Positions 1 to 12,259 of a DNA stretch of 64,000 nucleotides are shown here, one piece after another. The position numbers and the translations under genes are program-made. The notes beneath the pieces are model-generated. The model was not told the DNA's origin and searched no databases. It saw only the letters and a list, made by a program, of their open reading frames with translations. Origin of the DNA: Sciurus carolinensis (Eukaryota; Chordata; Mammalia; Rodentia; Sciuridae); NCBI RefSeq assembly GCF_902686445.1, contig NC_062219.1:104781160-104845159 (forward strand). The letters are read 5' to 3'. Position 1 is the stretch's first letter, and each line of letters starts with the position of its first letter.

Positions 1-1151
1 ATATTCATAAGATTCCTAACCCAAGCCTTTTGAGTCATTCTTAGAATGGTAGAAGTTACTACTCTTCATCCTTGACAGTTGTTGGCAAGAGGGAGGCATG
101 AGTAGGAGAGAAAATTCAAGAATTACAAAGCACATCACTAAAACATGGGAAGAGATGTCAACTTCTCAAATCTACCTTTACAAATGGCTTAGAATCTCCC
201 AGCAACTCTGGAAAAGAGTGTCAAGGTCCTGTTTGGTATCACATTCGGTTCTCAGTGAAATAGGAAGCTTTGTAACTTTAATCTTAAATGAATCTTTTCC
301 TTGGTAAATGTAACTAGGTATCCTGACTCATAGAATGATTTATACCAACAGTTTTATATCCTCTCTCAATTTGTCTTCTGTCTATGGATCAATATTGCTA
401 AGTCTCTTCAAAACCTAATGAAGTAGAAATAACAGTGAATTCAAATTCATTTATTATTATACTTATTTCACATAAATTTCCATCAGCTCTGTCTTTAAAA
501 AAAAGTGATTCAACAAAAACTCATCTACATTCAATTGTCCAAATGATCTAGAATTTAAACAACCTTTCATAGGTGATAACTTACCAATACCATGTTTTGG
601 GAGAGAAAGTTCATTGACTACTTCTAAGAATTATGTCTGTTTAACCTCATTCAGTGTGGGGTACCTTCTTTTTACAAGAGTGCAAAACAGCATGCTCATT
701 GTAGGATGGCTCATTGCTCTCTTTAGGGAGTCATGGCCATTTTGCCTCCTCTTTCCAGAGGCCCTCTTATTCCAATTTTCCCCTCTAAAAGCAAAAAATA
801 TTGTGTGTAGCAAAATGTGTCTGTACAGAGCAGTCTATGCTTCTTCTGCCTGGATAATGGGATTCCATAGTCCAACATGCAAAAGCAGATGGCAAGTGTC
901 CTCATTTTATAAATATGTGACTCTTAGAGGAACAAATAGACCCTTGATCATATTTGAAACAGTTACAAAACATAGTTTTCAACTAAACATGGAACATGGT
1001 ACAACAATCAAGAGCAGACTCTGAAGCCCAAAGCACTTCATTTCTTTGCAGATAAGCAGCAACTACTATTCCCATATTATAGATGGGATAAGTTACCTTG
1101 CATTGCAATTGTGTGAGTAGTCAAAAGTCAGTTAATAAAAGTGACATTGGA
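1..1151. other. Non-coding, no feature recognised
   Basis: AT-rich sequence without a recognisable gene or repeat. The longest reading frame (614-1024, 136 codons) has no domain, no low-complexity pattern typical of a real protein and a heavily overlapping antisense frame, so I do not call it. Confidence 0.6.
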
Positions 1152-1240
1152 GGGTGAGAGATAGGGGTTTAGTTTCATTCTGCTGCATATGGATTTCCAG
1201 TTTTCCCAGCACCATTAGTTGAAGAGGCTTGGGCTTTCCA
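1152..1240 (-). mobile_element. L1 ORF2 fragment (short)
   Basis: About 80 bases match the ORF2 region of L1-C at 34020-34100 (shared blocks such as 'gagagataggggttt' and 'ttttcccagcac'). On the minus strand it encodes the stretch just after the RT domain that contains the NWKT…MKLNPYLSP block, here with substitutions and a stop. It is a short remnant without its own 3' end, so it is a broken piece of an older L1. Confidence 0.75.
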
Positions 1241-1409
1241 GTTTCTTGAGTCTTCCACTTTCTCTCCATCAGTTCCAGTATAATCCCGTGTGCACCTTAA
1301 TATGCTGAGTATTTAGACTATCACCTCAACTACTCTTTCACCTATTCCCTACTATCAGGCCTCTTTCCCTTATGCTCACCTTTGCCAAAACCCCAACCCT
1401 GAACAGAGC

Positions 1410-1930
1410 TTTTATTAGTTTCCTGTTGCTGCTGCAACAAATTGTCTCAAACATAATGGCTTAAAATAATATGATTTTGTTCTCTTACAGTTCTTAAAGT
1501 CAGAAATCTAAAATCAGTTTCATTGGGCTGAAGTTAAGGTGTCTGGAGGGTATTTCCTTCTGGAATTTCTGATAATTGATTTCTGTACCTTTTTTTTTTT
1601 TCACTTTTTATAGCTGCCTGTGTTCCTTGGGTCATTGTCCCTTCCTCCATCTTCAAAGCACATCACTCCAAGTTCTGTTTCCAGTCATCAGTATCACCTT
1701 ATCCTCTTTAGTCAAATAGTCCTCTGCCTCCTCCTTATGAGGACATTTTTATCATATTTAGAGCCCAGAAGACTAATCAGGATAATTTCTCCACCCAAGA
1801 TCTTTAACTTAATATCATCTGTAAAGTCCCTTTTTCCATACAATGTAACAGTCACAGGTTTCTAGAAGTTTGAACCTGGATATCTCTAGGACATACTCTT
1901 CTGCCTCCTACAGTATACTCTCTGGACTCT
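1410..1930 (-). mobile_element. MaLR/MLT1-like LTR relic
   Basis: The segment opens with the 'gctgcaacaaattgt…tggcttaaaa…cacagttct' style sequence that is the reverse complement of the 3' part of mammalian MaLR (MLT1-type) LTRs, and continues with a C/T-rich stretch ending near 'gtcacaggtttctag'. The family assignment is from memory of the consensus and is not exact. The following 1930-2480 may be related internal sequence, because it reads 'ccacatgcaaaatatttgca', but this is only an inference. Confidence 0.45.
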
Positions 1931-4095
1931 GAAGATTCATGTTCATCCCACATGCAAAATATTTGCACCCCATCCCAACATCTACAAAAATCTCAGCCCA
2001 GTACAAAGCCAAATACCCAATTTCATCACCTACATGGGGGTTGCTAGAGGCATTACATGTGTACAGATTTGGTCCACTACAGAGCCAGGTTTTTGCTTGG
2101 TATCAGGCTGCCAAAGAAATTCCCTCCAATTTTCTGTCAGCTCTCTTTCCACTTTTTCACACCTATTTCATACTTCTCTGTTTTCTTCAAATTTCTTCCT
2201 TCGTCCTCCATTCACAAGTCATCACCCTGATTAAAGAGGACTTCATCTTGAGCTTAAACTATTGCAAAATCATTGAACCAATCTCCCTGCTTCCAATACT
2301 GAAAATTATGCCAGTCCAGATGCTGTTGAAGTGGTCCAGGCAACGAGAATGAAAGCCTGAACTGAAGTACAGTAATAAGATGAAAAGGAAGAGACAGGTT
2401 AAACTTGCTAGGATTGTAGATTTAAAGTATTCTCATCACAAACATACAAAAAAAAAGAGGCAATGGTTATGTTGATTAACTAGACTATGGAAGTCATTTC
2501 ACAATGTATATGTATCTCAAAACATGATATTATATATCTTGAATATATATAATTTTGTCAATACTACTTTAATAAAAGTGAACATTTAAAAATGTATTTT
2601 AAGTTAGAATTGCTAACAAATTTCATATGGCAAGGAGGGTGGGAAATGGAAGAATACAGGAAGGCTTCCCAGTTTCTGGCTCGGAAATCTAGGTGTATGG
2701 TTATATTCTTAATGAGGACCAGGAATAAGATACAGGAGTGTATAGGGGAAATGATGAAGAAATGTGTGATGAGTTTGGAGATCTCACAGCACTTTTGAGT
2801 GATAACATCAGCAAGTAATTGATTGTGTTGTGCTAGAATTCTGACTAGAGATTTGAGAGATACAGAATTGCACATCATCAGAGTGTAGGTAGTTAAAGTC
2901 ATTGCCCTAGATAAGATCACCTGAGGACACAGTGTAAAATGCAAAAAGACAAAGAAAAGAAGCTAACTCATATTAAGGAATGAATGAGTGAAGGAAGGTA
3001 CTGTACATGAAGTTGACTGGAAAGACCCCCAAACAAGAGGAAAAACAGGAGAAAATGTAATGGGAGAAAAGATAAAAGTATACAATTACACAGACTTACT
3101 CAGTGAAATCAGCACCAGATACTGTCTCCATGGGGCAGCCTGGTTGAGAATATGGTGTGAGGAAGGTAGAAGCTAGATTTCAAGGGACTGAGTCACTAGG
3201 CAGTGAAGTGAACACACAGCTGGAAGAAAACATTAACAAATCTGCAACAAAAATAAGAAGAGAGAATAATAGAGGGATGAAAGATCAAGAGAAGCCCAGT
3301 TAATTTTTTAATAATTATTTTGGTTTTCTAAGAACACAGAAACTATGGCATATGTATAAATAAGAGGAAAGTACCAGTAGATAGAAAAACAATAAAAATT
3401 GCCGAAGAAAGAAGGAAAAAAGGACAGGGACAGCACGGTAGAGAAATTAAGAGGATCTAGAACAGAGGTGAAATGATTGTCACTGAACAAAAGCACAACT
3501 CTGTCTTTTTCTAGAAGGAGAGACCAAGAGCAAATGAATAGACATAGTCTTAATATCCATTTGAATCTCAAAAAAAATATGGAATTTCACTACAGAACTT
3601 AGATTTTTCTCTGAGAATTAAGGTGAGGTCATTGCCTGAGAGGTCATTAAATCCTAAGCATTGTGACTAAAATATGAAGACACTACTTTTAAGAATGACT
3701 TGAGACATTGTAAAGAGTCAATAAGCATAACTAGGGCCCATGTGGTTCTGAAAATATGAAACTGTAGGATTACGTTGCCAAACCCACCCCAGACACGGTA
3801 TTCTGCTCAAAACTTGTTCTACAATTCAAGGTTATAGAATTTTCTGGAAAGAGGAGGAGAAAGGTTAAAGGCAACAAAGGATTGACAGCACAGAACTCTT
3901 CCCCAAAATTACTCACTTACGGTGACAAAATAAAGAAAATCTGAGAATTGTCTTGAAAACATTGTCTATCTGAAAGGCATTTCCAATTTCTCCCCACTTT
4001 TTCATAATGTCCAATATTTCCCTTACTATGTCTTTCAATACTGTTAGAAACTAAAAGTTTGAAATTATAGTACTGAGTTGAGAGAAAACATTTCC
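1931..4095. other. Non-coding, no gene recognised
   Basis: AT-rich DNA without a supported gene. Frames at 1939-2352 (137 codons) and 2564-2944 (minus, 126 codons) show no recognisable domain and read like chance frames in pyrimidine-rich DNA. Between 3240 and 3560 the plus strand is purine-rich. Confidence 0.5.
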
Positions 4096-4191
4096 AAAAG
4101 AGTAATTATTATACTACATTTGTGTACAATTAATCAAAATGCAGTCTGTAAAAAATAAATAAATAATAAATAATAAAAAAGAGTAATTATT
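4096..4191 (+). mobile_element. 66-bp L1 3'-end micro-insertion with perfect target duplication
   Basis: The sequence 'aaaagagtaattatt' occurs at 4096-4110 and again at 4177-4191, perfectly flanking a 66-base insert. The insert (4111-4176) starts 'atactacatttgtgtacaat', continues 'caaaatgcagtctg' and ends in an A-rich tail of AAAT units. The non-tail part matches the very 3' end of the L1-type repeat at 59550-59570. The target duplication, A-rich tail and terminal L1 sequence together indicate a target-primed insertion that was 5'-truncated after only about 45 bases. Confidence 0.85.
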
Positions 4192-5610
4192 GCAAAGGGT
4201 CACCAAGCTTGAATCAGAGATACAGATTCTCTTCTTGAGTGGGAAATGCATAAACTTAGGTGTCACACAGATTTTACATTCAATTCTCACCTACATCTAT
4301 AGAAAACAATAAACATTTCTTAACCTCTCACAGCATGAATTAATTTATCTATTCCACAGGAGTTAAAATAAAGTAACTTATTCAGTTTTCATGAACAATA
4401 CAGGTAAGCTTAGACAGACACTCAATAGGCAGTAACCATGAGCTGTTTTGTTATTTTTTGTTTTAGCAGAGGGAACAACTTAAAGAGCAAAGAGACAAAG
4501 CACCCAAAATGTGAGGCTACCACCAAGAAAGCAAAGTGATGGAAGTTAAAGATAGACTTCACTCAAGCCACATTTTTAGCCCAGGGCCAAACCTGTTTGC
4601 TGTCTGCCATTCAAGATGAAAGGAAACTCAACGCGGTACTGATGTGAATTGCAGCTGTGAACACGACAACCTAAAAGGGCCATTTTTAAGGAGCCATATG
4701 ACACACAGCAGCACTGGATCACGAAGTTTATGTACATTTCTCATAGTAATATAGCCAGCTTCATTCAAAATGCACTACTTTCTCACTCTCTTCACTCTAT
4801 TAGTGACTTGTAAAACACAAAAATTAAACAAACAAAAAAAGAAAACAGTGATTTCATGTCACCTCGCTGTTGAACATTGCACTTTAATTACTGCTGCTTC
4901 TGAGAAAGCAGGAATGCTTCCCAAATTCACAAGATGCTTTCTTTCCTAAGTGTCCTTGAAAAGCCCTGAAATCACACCTCAGCTGAGTTTTCCATAGAAG
5001 GAGGCCTATTTTTTTTTTTAAGAGAACCAAAGCATAACCTTGAGACCACCCTCCCAAGTAAGAGATAGAAAATGTCAGGGACTGTTGAACACCCTGCAAA
5101 TCTTCACAGTGGATCAGTAAGAAGTTATTTAGCACAGGTGTTTAATTATGATGCATTAGGGAAATGGGTAGTGCTCAATGGCCCTCAAACACAAACCTCC
5201 ACCTGTGCAGAGGTCTAACATTGGTTCATGAAGTGATCATATCCGGGGAAGTGATTTTACTTCAATTCTGCTCAAGGGCCTTTCTTATGTTGGTTGGTGC
5301 AACCAAGTTCACTGCCAGGAAGCCATGGGTTTTTCCCACATGAGCAGGTCCATGATGCAAGTTTATAATCTGCATCTTGGTTGTCCTTCCTGGAATTAAC
5401 CACTTATGAAAACTGGTGAATAATCAAAGTAAATCAAGACGTCCCACCGAGAATGTCTCTCCAAGTACCTTCCCAGAACTCTGAATCCACAAAAAGCAAA
5501 TGGAACAAACGCACTGACCAAATGACCAAGCAGAGCCAAGATAATTCATCCTTAAACATTAGCCAGTTCCCTTCAGATAGGTTGGGTGCCATTCCACAGT
5601 TAGGGCAGCT
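4192..5610. other. Non-coding, no feature recognised
   Basis: No gene or clear repeat seen. The region around 4990-5640 is slightly richer in GC than its surroundings, but the minus-strand frames there (83 and 68 codons) are not supported by any motif. Confidence 0.5.
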
Positions 5611-5775
5611 ATGAGGCCCATTTATTGAGCACTGTCCCAAGAACTTTGTAAGAATTATCTTAATTGAATTCTATTAGATGATATTATTGCAATTATGGTT
5701 TTAGAGAGGAGAAAATTAAGGATTTTCATACTGTCATATGCCAAAGTCAGTACTTAACTTTTACTTGGGCTATCT
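5611..5775 (+). repeat. MIR SINE relic
   Basis: The order 'tttattgagcactgt', a loosely preserved 'ttctattagatgatattatt' and then a 'gagaggagaaaattaagg' block matches the central and 3' parts of the mammalian MIR SINE, in heavily diverged form. No intact end or target duplication is visible. Confidence 0.5.
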
Positions 5776-6479
5776 GGCTTCCCAATACCCTGCAGTAACA
5801 TGTATAAAATTCTAGAGTAGAGAAAGAGTTGGAATAAACGTTAATACAGGCAAAACTTGTCTCCTGAATTCTCAAACCTACAACCCACCCATGCCACCTC
5901 AGTATTAGCCTCTTTCAGACAAACCCCTTGGTCCCTTTCCTAGTCCCCCTTCCTGAAGCACACAGTTCTCTGTGGCAGCTCTCTTAAGAGTAGTGAAGCA
6001 CATCTAGTAAGCATGAAGTGATGGTAATATAGTCTTTCTTTAAGGACTGGCAGGTGAGAAATGGTACATATAAACTGCTAGGATTAAACCACATCATGTA
6101 ATAGGGCAAAAATAGTAATGGTGTTGTCGAGAAACATGCGTTCTCCTATGGACTGTGCTGGTGGGAGGATCAGGGTCATGTATATCAACTTAGTCGTTCG
6201 GCTGAAGGACACATGCACAAGAGAAACTGCATATGTTTTTTGAACTGGAAGTAACTAGTCTGAGCTTTCCCACTCACTCAGTCACTCAGTAGGCCTCAGA
6301 TTTATGGGAAAATTGAAAAAGCTTAGTGGTTTTCAGGCTTCTTTTCCATAGAACCCTATGTTCAAATCAAATATTAACCATGACCATAAATAAACATATA
6401 AAAGTAGAGCAATTTTGACTGAATTCATGGACTGTCACTTTCCACTCTTCTATAAACAGTAACAGATTAAGAACTGTTA

Positions 6480-6745
6480 GGACAGTTTGTAACTAACTTT
6501 TATAGCACTAATTGTTTATTAAGTATATGTTATGAGCACCCCACACAAAACTATGTGTCAGTTATTTTGATGGAATTGACAAATGTATTTTTATTTTCTG
6601 AATAATAACATTACAAACATTGCATAGGAGGATCACTAATTGGTGGTTGAATGACCTTGGAAAGTTTTTCTAAATTTTAGATGCTTTATCCTTAACATGG
6701 GGATAAAGGATATAGTATACCACCCAATACCTACCACAGAATAGG
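6480..6745 (+). repeat. MIR-like relic
   Basis: 'tgaccttggaaagttttt' followed by 'cttaacatggggataa' and 'ataccacccaatacctacc' resembles the MIR core in which a late-cytoplasmic style 'tgaccttgggcaag' block precedes the 'aatggggataat' block. It is strongly decayed, so the call is tentative. Confidence 0.4.
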
Positions 6746-8150
6746 TATATATGTAATCTTCCTCTTGGAGTGAAGAGCCGGTGGACCAGTGTATAGGATT
6801 CCAGCACTGCACACTCAGATCAGCAGAGTGGCTCCGTAACAAACCTGTGCATGGCTCCATAAGGGCTAGGAAGTAAGATGCTAGAGCTTTGAGCCAGTGG
6901 CTACCAGGTGCCATGATGGCAGTGAACTTTCCTCTGAGTGAAGTATTCCCTGATGCATGGTAGCTGGAAAACAACTGAGCATAATTTACTTTTGGTGGGG
7001 GGATTCATTTTCCCCATTCATTGTGAGGTGTTTTTTTCTGCAATTATTTATATCAGTCAAGATGCCCTAGTTTCATCAGTTTTTAAAGTCTACAAAATTT
7101 AAACAATCATAGTCACTTGGTTAGTTTTCTTTCTTCCCAAGAAATGTACCACATTTTCACATACTATGTCAGGAATGATTATGAACTATTCAGATTACTA
7201 CTTAAAGCATACGCACTACTGATTTCATGCCATTGCTAATCATCAATGAGACACCTAAAAATATTTGAAAGCTTTGACTCGATTTAAGATTATCATAAAT
7301 ATTTATGTATAGAATTTATACTGCCAGAACTTATCAAACTGAATATTTCAGACCTATACATTTTATTATATGTTAATTATAATTTTTTAAAATATTACAA
7401 ATATTCAAAATGGCTGCCCACCAGAAGTTCTTATAACTTAGTATTGTTATGTAGGATAAATGCTGCATATGATTAATATGTGAGATATGAACACTTTTTA
7501 GTAGGTCTTAATGGAGGCACCTAACCATCTTCTTTATCTTTAGGGATTCAAAGAATGTAAGATTCAGTACTGGGGTCAGTGACATGCTGAAACATTTGAA
7601 TTCTCCCATTTGATGAAGCATCAGTTCTTTCCCCCCCTTAAATTCTTTTATGTGACTGACAGTTTCATCCATTTTTTCCTGAGGCTACTATTGAAATTCC
7701 TTTGTACTTGTAGAAGCAAGTTTTCTGGTTCAAGAATTTTGTTTTACCTCTGCCTCTAAGACTTGTCAACGGCAAATTAGGACAAGGAATTCTAATTTAT
7801 GTTTCAAAGGCCTCAATAGCAGTAAGAAGTATTTTTATTTACATTCTCCCCCCAAAAGTGTCAAGTCAAAATGATGAACCACAACACACTACTGTACAAT
7901 TATTAGAAAATTCCAAGAGGAGTTGTGAAATATGAGAAGAAAGGGCAAAAGGGGATAATGCCAGCTAATCCTAATAAGGCTCCTAAATTGTTCAGTGCAG
8001 CAGCTAGGAAGGGTCTGAAAGGAAGAAGAATGTATATTTGACTCTTGTTTATTCATATTCATATATATATATGATCTCCAAGTAAAATATACATGTAAAA
8101 ATGTATAACTATCCTTAATATTTCTACTGCTGTGTAATGAAGTCAATTTA
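6746..8150. other. Non-coding, no feature recognised
   Basis: AT-rich DNA. I see no gene, no intact repeat end and only a short AT alternation near 8057-8074. Confidence 0.5.
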
Positions 8151-8154
8151 AATA

Positions 8155-8350
8155 CTGGTTAAATTATTAGCACAGTGGCTTAATCCTTATTATTTCGCTT
8201 ACATTATGATGAATATTTTCAAATACATTGTAAAGTTTAAAAAACTGTAAAGTATTCATATACCTATCACTTAGAATCCACAATTAGCATTTTTCAATAT
8301 TTGCTTTATCACATATCAATCCATTTATCCAATCTGCTATCCATTCATTC
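8155..8350 (+). mobile_element. Possible ancient L1M-type fragment
   Basis: The run 'attatgatgaatattttcaa…' followed by 'catatacctatcacttag' and 'caatatttgctttatcac' resembles a common old mammalian LINE fragment in which a 'cccatcacccagc' block follows an A-rich stretch. Divergence is high and the family is not certain. Confidence 0.35.
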
Positions 8351-8810
8351 GATAAGAGGCATTGGAGAGGGGTGGGTAGACCCACTTTTCAGACTTGATT
8401 GATCTCTCTCCTGTGATGGAATCCACTTTGATGCATAGGACCCTGTCTTGTCCTCAGACTTATCCCCTTCTCTGTCAGCACAGGTAGAGAGGTAACTGGG
8501 AGAACACCTAGTCCCTAGAGGGTTTTTCCATTCAGTCTTTCAGGTGGCATCCCATGCAAGGACAAAAACTGTGCATGCCCACTGACATCTCCCTTAGCTA
8601 ATTTTCCCTCACACTTGGCAAAGGGCAAGGTATGAGACCAAAAAAAAAAAAAAAAGAAGAAAGAAAAACCTTTTGGATATTCTCCCATTTCTCTCTGTGA
8701 CTTCAGGAACTTGACAGTTTTTATTTGGTCCTCTTACACCTAGTGTACACGCAGTGCCATTTCTACTGTCTGATCCCTGCCTATCATGGCCCAGGGGAAG
8801 TTCTCTCTGC

Positions 8811-8841
<31 letters not shown>

Positions 8842-9309
8842 TCTCCCCACATGCATCCCTTTCTTTGCCTTCACCCACAAAGAAAATAAAAATATCTTCT
8901 AATCCCAGGCCCTCCAATTTAAAGAATATTCTATACTGTGCCCTTACCATACAGAATTTTTACACCTCACCTAATATTCTGGCTTCCTTTCTAAAATCTC
9001 CAGTCTATCTCTTTTAACCCAGAGGGCTTTATATTTACTTCCTGTGCCAGGTAAAACAGGATAGCTAAGTATTCTTCCAAATTTATTTAATGAAGGAGCT
9101 TGTGCTTGAGAGATCAGAAGCTGAGCATTATCTTATTTTGTTCCTTTCCACATTTCACCTGTAACTTTTGTTACCTGGGGGCATGAATGCCAAAGCTTAA
9201 AGAGAGGAAAGGTGGTAAAATTTCAAATTTAAAATAAATTAAAAATTAAAAACGATACTCCTAGCTCACCTGTTCATTGTGCACTATGTGGGTCAGTCTG
9301 TTGTCAGGA
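8351..9309. other. Non-coding with CT microsatellite
   Basis: No gene. A15-17 run at 8640-8655 and a CT repeat at 8811-8837 lie in the segment. The 113-codon minus-strand and 87-codon plus-strand frames here depend on the microsatellite (runs of RERERE or LSLSLS) and are not genes. Confidence 0.6.
8811..8837. repeat. (CT)n microsatellite
   Basis: Uninterrupted CT dinucleotide run of about 13 units, preceded by a shorter CT stretch at 8802-8808. Confidence 0.95.
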
Positions 9310-9505
9310 AGAGTGGTTCTCAACTGGGGGTGATTATGTCCCTTAGGGGACATTCAAAAATGTCTAGAGTCATTTTTGTTTTTCACAATTATAGTAGATG
9401 CTACTGGATCTAATAGGTAGAGACATGGGACACTGCTGAGCAATCTACAGTGCAAAAGAGACTCTCCACAACAAATAGTAGTCCCGTCTATCTAAACCAG
9501 CAATT
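9310..9505 (+). mobile_element. MER5A-like hAT (Charlie) DNA transposon relic
   Basis: It begins with 'agtggttctcaactggggg' and continues with 'ggacattcaaaaatgtct', 'gatgctactggatct' and 'acaacaaatagt', which is the order of blocks in the non-autonomous hAT family MER5A. This is an old fossil with no coding capacity. The same family recurs at 53823. Confidence 0.8.
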
Positions 9506-10059
9506 TTGAGTCTTCAATGACTAGGTTATCTCAGGAGCCAGGAGAAAGAAGAGGCTAGCCCAGTCTCACTTCCAATCAGAGAAATTTCACTTTGCATATA
9601 AATTATATGCAAGATTTCATTTGAGAAGACAAAAATCTGTGTTATTCAGCTACATTTTAAAAAATATTTGCAATAGAGGATCCTTAGTGTGATACTTTTA
9701 TAATTTTTAACAGGTCATATTTTTTAAATATGGGGAGACTAAGATCATATTTTGCCAATTGATGATATTCATGACACTTTTAAAGACTTTGATTCACTTT
9801 TACTATTATGTACCATTGTTTCATAAAAGATATAATCCCTCCAATAAAAAGATAGAAAATTTTATAACTTCAGAACAAAGTATAGCAATTTGAATTGACA
9901 TTTTAGACTTATGTAAAACTTATAATACAATAATATGCATACTTCTCTCATTTTGATGTAAACCAGTAAAAACTTGGTTATAGGCCAGCCTCTGTTGACA
10001 GATTGATGAGAACTTGTGCTACAGAACCTGGCAAGTAAGGGATTCAATAAAATAGATTC

Positions 10060-10755
10060 TAAGTGTTATGGTCTGGATATGAAGTGTCCTCTAAAGGCTT
10101 ATAGGTTGAAGGCTTGGTCCCCAGTGCAGCATTCTTTAGAAGTGGAGCTTTTGGGAAACAACTGCAGCAGGAGGGCTCCAACCTCATCAGTGAGTCAATC
10201 ACTCATAGCTGAATGGAAACTGTGGTAGAAACTGCAGGCAGTGGACCATGGCAGGAGGAAGTACGTCACTGGAAGCATGTTCTGTCTTTTGTTTTTGTTT
10301 TTCAGTAACCAGGAATTGAATGTAGCGTCCCTTAACCACTGAGCCACATCACCAGCTTTTTTTTTTTTTTTAAAGTTTTTATTTTGAGACAGGATCTCAC
10401 TAAATCCTTAGGCCTAGCTATTGTGCTGAGAGGTCAGTCTTGAACTTGCAATTCTGCTGCCTCAGCCTCCTGAGTCGCTGGGATTACAAACATGCACCAC
10501 CACGTGGGGGCATGTTCTGGAAGGGTATTTCTTGTGCCTGGCAGCCCCTACTTCCCAGTCCCATTTCTGCTTCTTGGTTGCCATGAGCTGAATCATGCTC
10601 TTCTCCCAGAATGTATTCCCTCACATCAGGCCTAAAGCAATAGAGTCTACAGACTATAGACTGAAACCTCTGTAGCCATGAGTCAAAAATATCTTTCATC
10701 CTCCAAATTGTTTTTTTCAGGCATTTGTCACAACAACAAAAAGTAATCAATACCT
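10060..10755 (+). mobile_element. MaLR-type LTR relic, interrupted by a SINE
   Basis: It begins 'tatggtctggatatgaagtg' and ends with the 'gcctaaagcaatagagt…actgaaacctctg…gagtcaaaaatat…' pattern. That second half recurs at 15600-15720 and, less closely, at 31855-31985 and 48605-48705, so these are members of related solo-LTR families. A composite SINE with its own target duplication sits inside it at 10285-10509. No flanking internal retroviral genes are visible, so it is a solo LTR relic. Confidence 0.6.
10285..10509 (-). mobile_element. Composite B1/7SL-like + ID-like SINE
   Basis: Read on the minus strand it starts with a B1/Alu-like unit ('gtggtgcatgtttgtaatcc', 'ctcaggaggctgaggcag'), passes through an A-rich linker and continues as an ID-like tRNA unit ('gatgtggctcagtggtta', 'ttcaattcctgg') before an A-rich tail. 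The 10-base word 'gcatgttctg' flanks it at 10275-10284 and 10510-10519, which fits a target duplication. The arrangement is like the dimeric SINEs known from squirrels (MEN-like) and other rodents (B4-like); the exact family is inferred. Confidence 0.85.
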
Positions 10756-10759
10756 CCAG

Positions 10760-11170
10760 CTTTTCTGATTTTTCCTCAAAGTACTATCTTCTTAAATCCA
10801 GTGACCCTTGCAAAAGCTTCCCGCTCAAAACAACAGCAGTGAAGAAGGACTACATTGTCTAAGAGTTCTCAAACATATGAATGCAGTTAGAGTCCTTAAT
10901 GTGGGACCTTGTCCAATTAAACCTAAGTTTTACAGATTATATTATAGGGTAATAGCTACATACATTATACAAAATCAAAGCAGTCTTTTTGTTCATAATA
11001 GATAGTTGCCTATACTTCATCATCTCTCCCTTTATCCCCAATCCAAATTCCCAGGAATCAGCACTATAACAATTACTAGTTACCAGACATAGTAACCCAT
11101 AGTTACCAGGATGGCAGTCAATTGTTCATAAAAGAATTAAAAGAGTAAGCTATAGGTGACATTGTATTTT
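10760..11170. other. Non-coding, no feature recognised
   Basis: No gene or recognisable repeat in this short stretch. Confidence 0.5.
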
Positions 11171-11171
11171 T

Positions 11172-11570
11172 CTAAGACTTTTATTTTTATTTTTTTATTT
11201 GTTGTTTTTAGATATACATGACAGTAGAGTATATTTTGACATAGTGTTAAGTTTGTTGAATTCTTTGTATATCCTGGAAATTAATGCTCTATCTGAGATG
11301 CAGGTGGTGAAGATTTTCTCCCATTCTGTAGGCTCTCTGTTCATGTTCTTGATTGTTTCCTTTGCTGTGAAAGAGCTTTCTATTTGATGCCATCCCACTT
11401 ATTGATTCTTGATTTTACTTCTTGAGCTTTAGGTATCTTATTGAAGAAGTCTGTTCCTGAGTTGATATGATGGAGAGTTGGACCCACTCTTTCTACTAGT
11501 AGGTGCAGGGTTTCTGTTGACATTGTATTTGAATTGATGACTGTTGACCAAAGGATTTTAATGAAAACTT
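11172..11570 (-). mobile_element. L1 fragment with internal deletion, minus strand
   Basis: The minus strand encodes residues recognisable as the ORF2 C-terminal half: blocks 'SFTAKETIKNMNREPTEWEK' and '[17 protein letters not shown]' match the homologous blocks in L1-A ([20 protein letters not shown] and [16 protein letters not shown]). At its downstream side (about 11172-11230) the ORF2 match stops and is followed directly by a sequence like an L1 3' end ('agatatacatgacagtagag'), so the last part of ORF2 and most of the 3' UTR are missing. It is an old non-functional copy. Confidence 0.85.
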
Positions 11571-11574
11571 ACCA

Positions 11575-12200
11575 TTTGTATATGCATAAGTCATGAAATG
11601 ATAGATATATTTTCCAGCATTGCTTTTTCCATCATGAGTAATACAACAAACTCCTGTTAATAATCATCACTTCCAAGGGTTCAGTCTGTGGAGATAGTGG
11701 GTGCTCCATATAGTTCTGTTCCATGTACACAGTATGAGAGAACAGGTGAAAATATTTAGCATGAACATATTTTTTGATTTGGATTGTTTGGGGAAATTTC
11801 CTTATCTAAAGAAATATTATTTGTAAATACTTGGACCTTTTTATTCTCTTCTATTAACTCTCAGTTCCATTCTCACCCTCACCCTTTATGATACACATTA
11901 TGAAAATAATTTGATCAGTGAATAGCTCTAGGAAGGGACAAATTAAATCATAAAACAAAAACAATTTCTCCACCATGGATTTTAGTGATGTCATTATATT
12001 TTACACTTCTAAAATAACTTAGATCATCATTAGCCAATATCAATGAATCATCTCCAGACATATGACAAAATAGACTACAAAATCATCACAAAATAAGATA
12101 TGCTTTTACTTCCTAAGAGTTTAAAAATCTAACAAAATTTTAGTATAATCATGCATAACATAACCAGATCTTATCAGCAAATGGAACTCACAGGGTGAAT
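11575..12200. other. Non-coding, no feature recognised
   Basis: AT-rich, without a supported gene or repeat. Confidence 0.5.
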
Positions 12201-12203
12201 CAA

Positions 12204-12247
<44 letters not shown>

Positions 12248-12259
12248 ATGCACACGTAC

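Noticed and set aside
614..1024. 136-codon plus-strand frame
   Set aside because: No domain or repeat; two overlapping antisense frames; no splice or promoter context.
1939..2352. 137-codon frame
   Set aside because: Composition follows pyrimidine-rich DNA, probably within or next to an old LTR relic; no recognisable protein family.
2564..2944. 126-codon minus-strand frame
   Set aside because: No domain; overlapped by a plus-strand frame of similar quality.
8609..9017. Arg-Glu-repeat and Leu-Ser-repeat frames on both strands
   Set aside because: They are translations of the CT microsatellite.
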